A DNA stretch of 64,000 bases from CAVUDO01 sp963740255 (lineage in GTDB: Bacteria > Actinomycetota > Actinomycetes > Mycobacteriales > Cryptosporangiaceae): the NCBI GenBank assembly GCA_963740255.1, contig CAVUDO010000005.1, forward strand, positions 124,001-188,000. Reading direction: 5' to 3'. A program made the position numbers and the translations under genes. The notes under the pieces are model-generated. The model had not been told where the DNA came from. It did not search any database and was given only the letters and a program-made list of their open reading frames with translations. Positions 60,273 through 64,000 of the stretch are shown piece by piece (within the stretch, counting starts at the first letter, position 1; each line of letters begins with the position of its first letter).

Positions 60273-60881
60273 GTGGGGGATCTGTCGACAACGGACGGCG
60301 CCGCCTCGCCCGTGGGCGAGCGCGGTGAGACCCGCGATGTGCTGCTGGACGCCGCGCTCGCGGTGTTCACCGAGCGGACGTACGGCGGCGCGGCGGTTTC
60401 CCTGGTCGCCGACCGGGCCGGCGTCTCGGTCGGCACGCTCTACCGGTACTTCCCGAGCAAGGAGGCACTCGGCAACGCCGTGTACCGCCAGTGGAAGAGC
60501 CGACTGCTGGAGCCATTGATCCGCGGCGGCGACGCACCACTGCCGGCCCGTCAGGAGTTCGCGCAGATCTGGGACATCCTGCGCCGGTTCGCCACCGAGT
60601 GGCCCGAGGCGTTCGCGTTCCTGGAGTTCCAGCAGCACGAGCGCTACCTCGACGACGAGAACCGGGCGCTGTCGGCCGCCGTGGAGGCCGCCTCCGTCGA
60701 CTTCGTCCTGCGTGGCCAGCGCAGCGGCGAGATCCGCCCCGGCGAGCCGGCCATGCTGGTGGCCCTGGTCTACGGCGCGTTCGTCGGGTTGGGCAAGGCG
60801 TTCCGCGCCGGCCTGGTGCTCGACGATGGGCAGCTCGCGGCCGCCGAGGAGGCCGCGTGGAGCGTGCTCCGAACGCCCTGA
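60273..60881 (+). CDS. TetR/AcrR family repressor of the Mo-hydroxylase operon
   Basis: 202 residues. RDVLLDAALAVFTERTYGGAAVSLVADRAGVSVGTLYRYFPSKEALGNAVY is the helix-turn-helix, and the C-terminal part ALVYGAFVGLGKAFRAGLVL is the TetR ligand domain. GTG at 60273. GAATACTC lies just upstream of the start and a related near-palindrome with GAATATTC lies after the gene, before the xanthine-dehydrogenase-type operon, so it likely controls both. Confidence 0.88.
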   Translation: MGDLSTTDGAASPVGERGETRDVLLDAALAVFTERTYGGAAVSLVADRAGVSVGTLYRYFPSKEALGNAVYRQWKSRLLEPLIRGGDAPLPARQEFAQIWDILRRFATEWPEAFAFLEFQQHERYLDDENRALSAAVEAASVDFVLRGQRSGEIRPGEPAMLVALVYGAFVGLGKAFRAGLVLDDGQLAAAEEAAWSVLRTP

Positions 60882-60938
60882 CCTGCTCTGGCCGCGCCGT
60901 CTGAGTCTCACCACCCGCGAACGAATCCAGCCAGGCAC

Positions 60939-60974
60939 TTGACGGTCCCGCGCGCGGAGTGAATATTCGCTCCG
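60939..60974 (+). promoter_or_regulatory. Promoter with an overlapping TetR operator before the Mo-hydroxylase operon
   Basis: TTGACG at 60939-60944, a 16-base spacer and GAATAT give a promoter. It overlaps a 20-bp near-perfect dyad at 60955-60974 (CGGAG...CTCCG around GAATATTC, one mismatch). The start codon is 49 bases further on. Occlusion of the -10 by the TetR upstream is the natural model. Confidence 0.75.
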
Positions 60975-61022
60975 CAGGTAACTCTCGAATGGTGTCAGGT
61001 AGGTCGCGACGGGAAGGTCGGC

Positions 61023-63734
61023 ATGGTCAAGGTCGAAGTGAACGGCGAGCCGTGCGTGTTCGACGCCGGTCCGGACGAGACCGCGGTGGATCTGCTCCGC
61101 GACCGGATGGGACTGACCGGCACCAAGCAGGTGTGCGGCGCCGGAGTCTGCGGCGCCTGCACGGTCCAGCTCGACGGGGAGCCGGTGGTCAGCTGCCTGC
61201 TGCCGGTGGCCGCGCTGGACGGACGCTCGCTGGTCACGGTGGAGGGGCTCGCCGCCGAGGGACATCCGGTGGGACGGGCGTTCGCGGCGCACGCCGCGAT
61301 GCAGTGCGGCTTCTGCACCCCGGGGTTCGTGGTCGAGGCGGTGGCGTTCCACGAGCGTTGGCGCGCCGAGCACGGCGCCGCCAAGCCCACCGACGCCCAG
61401 ATCGCGGCCGCGCTCGTCGGCCACCTGTGCCGCTGCGGTGCCTACGCCGAGATCTACGCGGCCGTCCGGGACGCCTGCGCCGGCCGCTTCGACGAGCCCG
61501 GCGAGCTGGCCGGTCCCCGCAAGGAAGCCGGCGAGAAGATCACCGGACAGGCCAGGTACACCGTGGACGTCGTCCACGACAGCCAGCTCGAAGGGGTGAT
61601 CCTGCGGTCGCCGCACCCGCACGCGCGGGTGGTCTCGGTGGACCTGTCCGGTGCACTGGCGCTCGACGGCGTCCATGCTGCCGTCGAGCTGCTCGGCGAC
61701 GACCGCGTCGTGCGCTACGTCGGACACGAGGTGGCCGCCGTGGCCGCCGTCGACCGCCGCACCGCGGTGGCGGCCCTGGAGCGGATCGCGGTGGCCTACG
61801 AACCGCTGCCGGCCGTGATCGGGCCGGACGCCGCCCGTGCCGACGGGGCGCCGCAGGTGTACGAGAAGGGCAACCGCAAGCCGCCGAGCGCGGCGGAGGG
61901 TCCGCTGGCCCCGGCCGGCTGGAAGGGCAACGTCCGCGGTCCGGTCGGCTCGTTCTCGGTCGGTCGCCGCAAGGCTCGCGCACTCCTCGGACGGGCCCGG
62001 GACAGCGGCGACCCGCTGCTGTTCGAAGGCACGTTCCGCACCCAGGCGCAGGTGCACACCGCGTTCGAGCCGCACGCCGCGGTGGCCAGGTTCGTCGGCG
62101 ACACACTGGAGGTGCACGCCTCCACCCAGGCCGTCGCCCACCAGGCCCACCTGCTCGCCAAGCGCTTCGACCTGCCCGCCGAGAAGGTGCGGGTGGTCGC
62201 CGAGCACGTCGGCGGCGCGTTCGGCGCCAAGATCGCGCTCGGCACCGAGACGGTCGCCGCCGTCCTGCTCGCCAAGGCGGCGAAGGCGCCGGTGCGGGTG
62301 GCGCTGGACCGGCTGGAGGAGTTGAGCGTCGCGGGCTACCGGCCACCGGCCGAGATCGAGATGTCCCTGCTCACCGACTCCGACGCCACCCTGCGGGCCG
62401 TCCGGATCGCGGCGTACGGCGACTCCGGCATCGGGATCGGGAGCACAGTCGCCGGGCTCGGTCGGCTGCTCTACCCGGGCAAGGCCAAGGAACTGCTCGA
62501 CTACGACGTGGTGAACAACCTCGGCTGCGGGTCCCCGTTCCGCGGCCCCGGCGGCCCGCTGCTCTGCTTCGCGCTGGAACAGGCGGTCGACGAGGCCGCC
62601 CTGCGGCTCGGCCGCGACCCGATCGCGCTGCGGCAGCGGTGGGACCCCGACACGTCGCGGCAGCGCCTGTACCGGTGGGCGAGCGAGCTGCCGGCCTGGC
62701 AGCGCCGCGACACCCTCGCACGGACCGGCCGGTTCCGCCGGGGCATCGGCGTCGCCGCGGCGAACTGGATCTACGTGTGGGAGCCGGGCTGTTCGGTCTC
62801 CCTGGAGGTCCGGGGCGGCCGGCTGGTGGTCAGCAACGCCGTGCAGGACATGGGCACCGGCAGCCGCTCCGTGCTGGCCGCCACCGTCGCCGCGCAGTTC
62901 GGGCTCCAGCCGACCGACGTCGACGTGCGGCTCGGCGACTCCAAGCTGCCGCCCGGCCCGATCTCCGGCGGCAGCCGCACCACCCCGACGATCGCACCCG
63001 CAGCGCTCGCCGCGGCCGGCAAGCTCCAGGCGAAGCTGGTGGCCAAGGCCGGACTCCGCGACGCGACCCCCACCGCCGCCGGGATCCGGCACGCGGGCGG
63101 GTTGCTCGGCTGGCCGGACGCGTTCGCCGGCGCCGACGGGCTGCGGGTCGTCGCCGACCGTCCCGGCGACGACGGGAAGCTGGGGCGCACCACCACCCGC
63201 GCGCTGGCCGGTGCGGGGCTGCCCGGTGCCGGGTTCGGCTGGATGCTCCGGCTGATGGCCAACCTGCAGGTCGGCCGCGGCTACTGCAGTGCCGTGTACC
63301 TCGCCGAGGTCGAGGTGGACACCCGACTCGGCCGGACCCGGGTGCTGCACATGCACGGCGGCCTCGCCGTCGGCCGGCTCGCCGTGCCTGCCCTCGCCGC
63401 GGCCCAGGCCCATGGCGGCATCGTCCAGGGCGTCGGCTACGCCCTCTACGAGGAGCGCCACGTCGACCCCGGCACCGGCCGCGTCCTCACCGCGGGGCTG
63501 GAGGACTACCGGATCCCCGGCATCGGCGACACCCCCGGGATCGACCTGCACTTCGACCCCGACGGGTTCGGCCACGTCGCCGGCGGGGGCGTGGGCATCG
63601 GCGAGGTCTCGACGCTGCCGGTGGCCGCGGCGGTCGCGAACGCCGTCCACCACGCCACCGGCGTCCGCCCGTACGACCTGCCGATCCGTCCCGACCGGCT
63701 GCTCGCTCAACTAGCCGCACGAGGTGTCGCATGA
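61023..63734 (+). CDS. Xanthine-dehydrogenase-family hydroxylase: fused 2Fe-2S and molybdopterin subunits
   Basis: 903 residues. N-terminal ferredoxin domain with KQVCGAGVCGACTVQLDG (Cys38, 43, 46) and Cys58, then the second cluster domain AMQCGFCTPGFV with HLCRCGAY. From about residue 165 starts the large Mo subunit: ITGQARYTVDVV, AFEPHAAVARF, EHVGGAFGAKIALG, RGPGGPLLCFALEQAVDEAA, and the catalytic GVGIGEVSTLPVAAAVANAV at the end. Normally these are two genes; here they are one. The FAD subunit gene overlaps its stop (ATGA). Substrate (purine, aldehyde or N-heterocycle) is not clear. Confidence 0.93.
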   Translation: MVKVEVNGEPCVFDAGPDETAVDLLRDRMGLTGTKQVCGAGVCGACTVQLDGEPVVSCLLPVAALDGRSLVTVEGLAAEGHPVGRAFAAHAAMQCGFCTPGFVVEAVAFHERWRAEHGAAKPTDAQIAAALVGHLCRCGAYAEIYAAVRDACAGRFDEPGELAGPRKEAGEKITGQARYTVDVVHDSQLEGVILRSPHPHARVVSVDLSGALALDGVHAAVELLGDDRVVRYVGHEVAAVAAVDRRTAVAALERIAVAYEPLPAVIGPDAARADGAPQVYEKGNRKPPSAAEGPLAPAGWKGNVRGPVGSFSVGRRKARALLGRARDSGDPLLFEGTFRTQAQVHTAFEPHAAVARFVGDTLEVHASTQAVAHQAHLLAKRFDLPAEKVRVVAEHVGGAFGAKIALGTETVAAVLLAKAAKAPVRVALDRLEELSVAGYRPPAEIEMSLLTDSDATLRAVRIAAYGDSGIGIGSTVAGLGRLLYPGKAKELLDYDVVNNLGCGSPFRGPGGPLLCFALEQAVDEAALRLGRDPIALRQRWDPDTSRQRLYRWASELPAWQRRDTLARTGRFRRGIGVAAANWIYVWEPGCSVSLEVRGGRLVVSNAVQDMGTGSRSVLAATVAAQFGLQPTDVDVRLGDSKLPPGPISGGSRTTPTIAPAALAAAGKLQAKLVAKAGLRDATPTAAGIRHAGGLLGWPDAFAGADGLRVVADRPGDDGKLGRTTTRALAGAGLPGAGFGWMLRLMANLQVGRGYCSAVYLAEVEVDTRLGRTRVLHMHGGLAVGRLAVPALAAAQAHGGIVQGVGYALYEERHVDPGTGRVLTAGLEDYRIPGIGDTPGIDLHFDPDGFGHVAGGGVGIGEVSTLPVAAAVANAVHHATGVRPYDLPIRPDRLLAQLAARGVA

Positions 63735-64000
63735 GTGCCCCGACCACCGTCCACCCCGAAATCCGCGCCGGCGGCACCGACCTGACCGAGCGGCGCCGCA
63801 GCGGCGTCTCCACCGGCCCGGTGCGCGACATCGGCCGCCGGGCCGACCTGGCCGGGATCGAATGGCGGGCCGACGGCTCCGCCGCCGTCGGCGCGCTCGT
63901 CACCGTCGCGCGCCTGGCCGCCGACCCGGCGATCCGGGCGGCCTATCCGGGCCTCGCCGCCGCGGCCGGCGGCCTGGCCACCCCGCAGATCCGGCGGGTG
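63731..64000 (+). CDS. FAD-binding subunit of the hydroxylase, cut by the window edge
   Basis: 90 codons are visible. The start PEIRAGGTDLTERRRSGVSTGPVRDIGR and ALVTVARLAADPAIRAAYPGLAAAAGGLATPQIRRV are the N-terminal half of the CoxM/XdhB-type FAD domain (RAGGTDL, then LAxAAxxxATPQIR). ATG overlaps the previous stop by four bases. It completes the electron chain from Mo and Fe-S to FAD. Confidence 0.9.
   Translation, partial: MSAPTTVHPEIRAGGTDLTERRRSGVSTGPVRDIGRRADLAGIEWRADGSAAVGALVTVARLAADPAIRAAYPGLAAAAGGLATPQIRRV

Noticed and set aside
59949..63710. A 1253-codon open frame on the minus strand, antisense to the Mo-hydroxylase gene
   Set aside because: It is the reverse-strand shadow of a high-GC gene: the composition is low complexity (His, Arg, Gly, Glu) with no domain, while the plus strand has complete motifs.
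1..64000. CRISPR arrays, complete insertion sequences, rRNA and replication origins
   Set aside because: No regularly spaced repeats, no transposase gene with terminal repeats, no rRNA, and no DnaA-box cluster were seen.

Overview
The window is very GC-rich (about 70 percent or more), uses GTG and ATG starts with four-base stop/start overlaps, and encodes actinobacterial families throughout (DUF4235, DUF6458, LppU-like proteins, a CU044_5270-like partner of an ECF sigma factor, TipA-type MerR, BfaA/TmsA-type lipid enzymes, Micrococcus-type tRNA context). It comes from the chromosome of a member of the Actinomycetota. I cannot name the genus from sequence alone.

Layout. 1-3.4 kb is an accessory patch: an Uma2-like nuclease, a resolvase-like protein with a small partner, and a divergent GntR-Nudix gene pair that resembles the KorSA-Pif regulatory/immunity module of actinomycete integrative elements. 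3.4-11.1 kb is the histidine utilisation locus on the minus strand (hutU, an M20 amidohydrolase, hutF, hutI and a coupled 45-residue protein), interrupted between hutU and the amidohydrolase by a PIN toxin-antitoxin pair and a RidA/TetR pair with a 27-bp palindromic operator. 11-19.3 kb carries a large membrane Fe-S oxidoreductase, small membrane proteins, a thymidylate-kinase-like protein, and an ECF sigma factor with its membrane partner. 19.5-23.9 kb has two coupled CNNM/CBS membrane proteins, dcd, a PARG-like macrodomain protein and a tRNA-Gly. 23.9-26.9 kb is an islet of somewhat lower GC beside that tRNA: DUF6941-like, DUF4258 and DUF2283 genes, two VOC proteins, a WD40 remnant and a MarR gene with an in-frame amber codon.

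27-29.6 kb encodes the two enzymes for 10-methyl branched (tuberculostearic-type) fatty acids, the methyltransferase being frameshifted. 29.8-33.4 kb holds two tandem paralogues with a TPR-like sensor region and a GGDEF domain. 33.5-42.7 kb is a mix of toxin-antitoxin pairs, an ABC exporter, DUF1697, DUF3224, PhzF, a TipA-like MerR and small envelope proteins. 42.8-44.1 kb has hypA and hypB without other hyp genes. 44.3-48.9 kb has a GNAT, a SpoIIE-type phosphatase and a long acyl-CoA dehydrogenase with three operator-like half-site pairs. 49-57 kb has a frameshifted LppU-like protein, a branched-chain 2-oxo acid dehydrogenase operon (E1alpha, E1beta, E2) and two membrane-anchored proteins. 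57.5-64 kb has a repeat-rich membrane protein, a further toxin-antitoxin pair, a chimeric pseudogene containing a second copy of the resolvase-like gene, and a TetR controlling a xanthine-dehydrogenase-family operon that runs off the right edge.

Four genes show reading-frame breaks, three of them in C or G runs, and one shows a nonsense codon. Either the assembly has homopolymer errors or these are real pseudogenes or phase-variable genes; this caution applies to all the frameshift findings.
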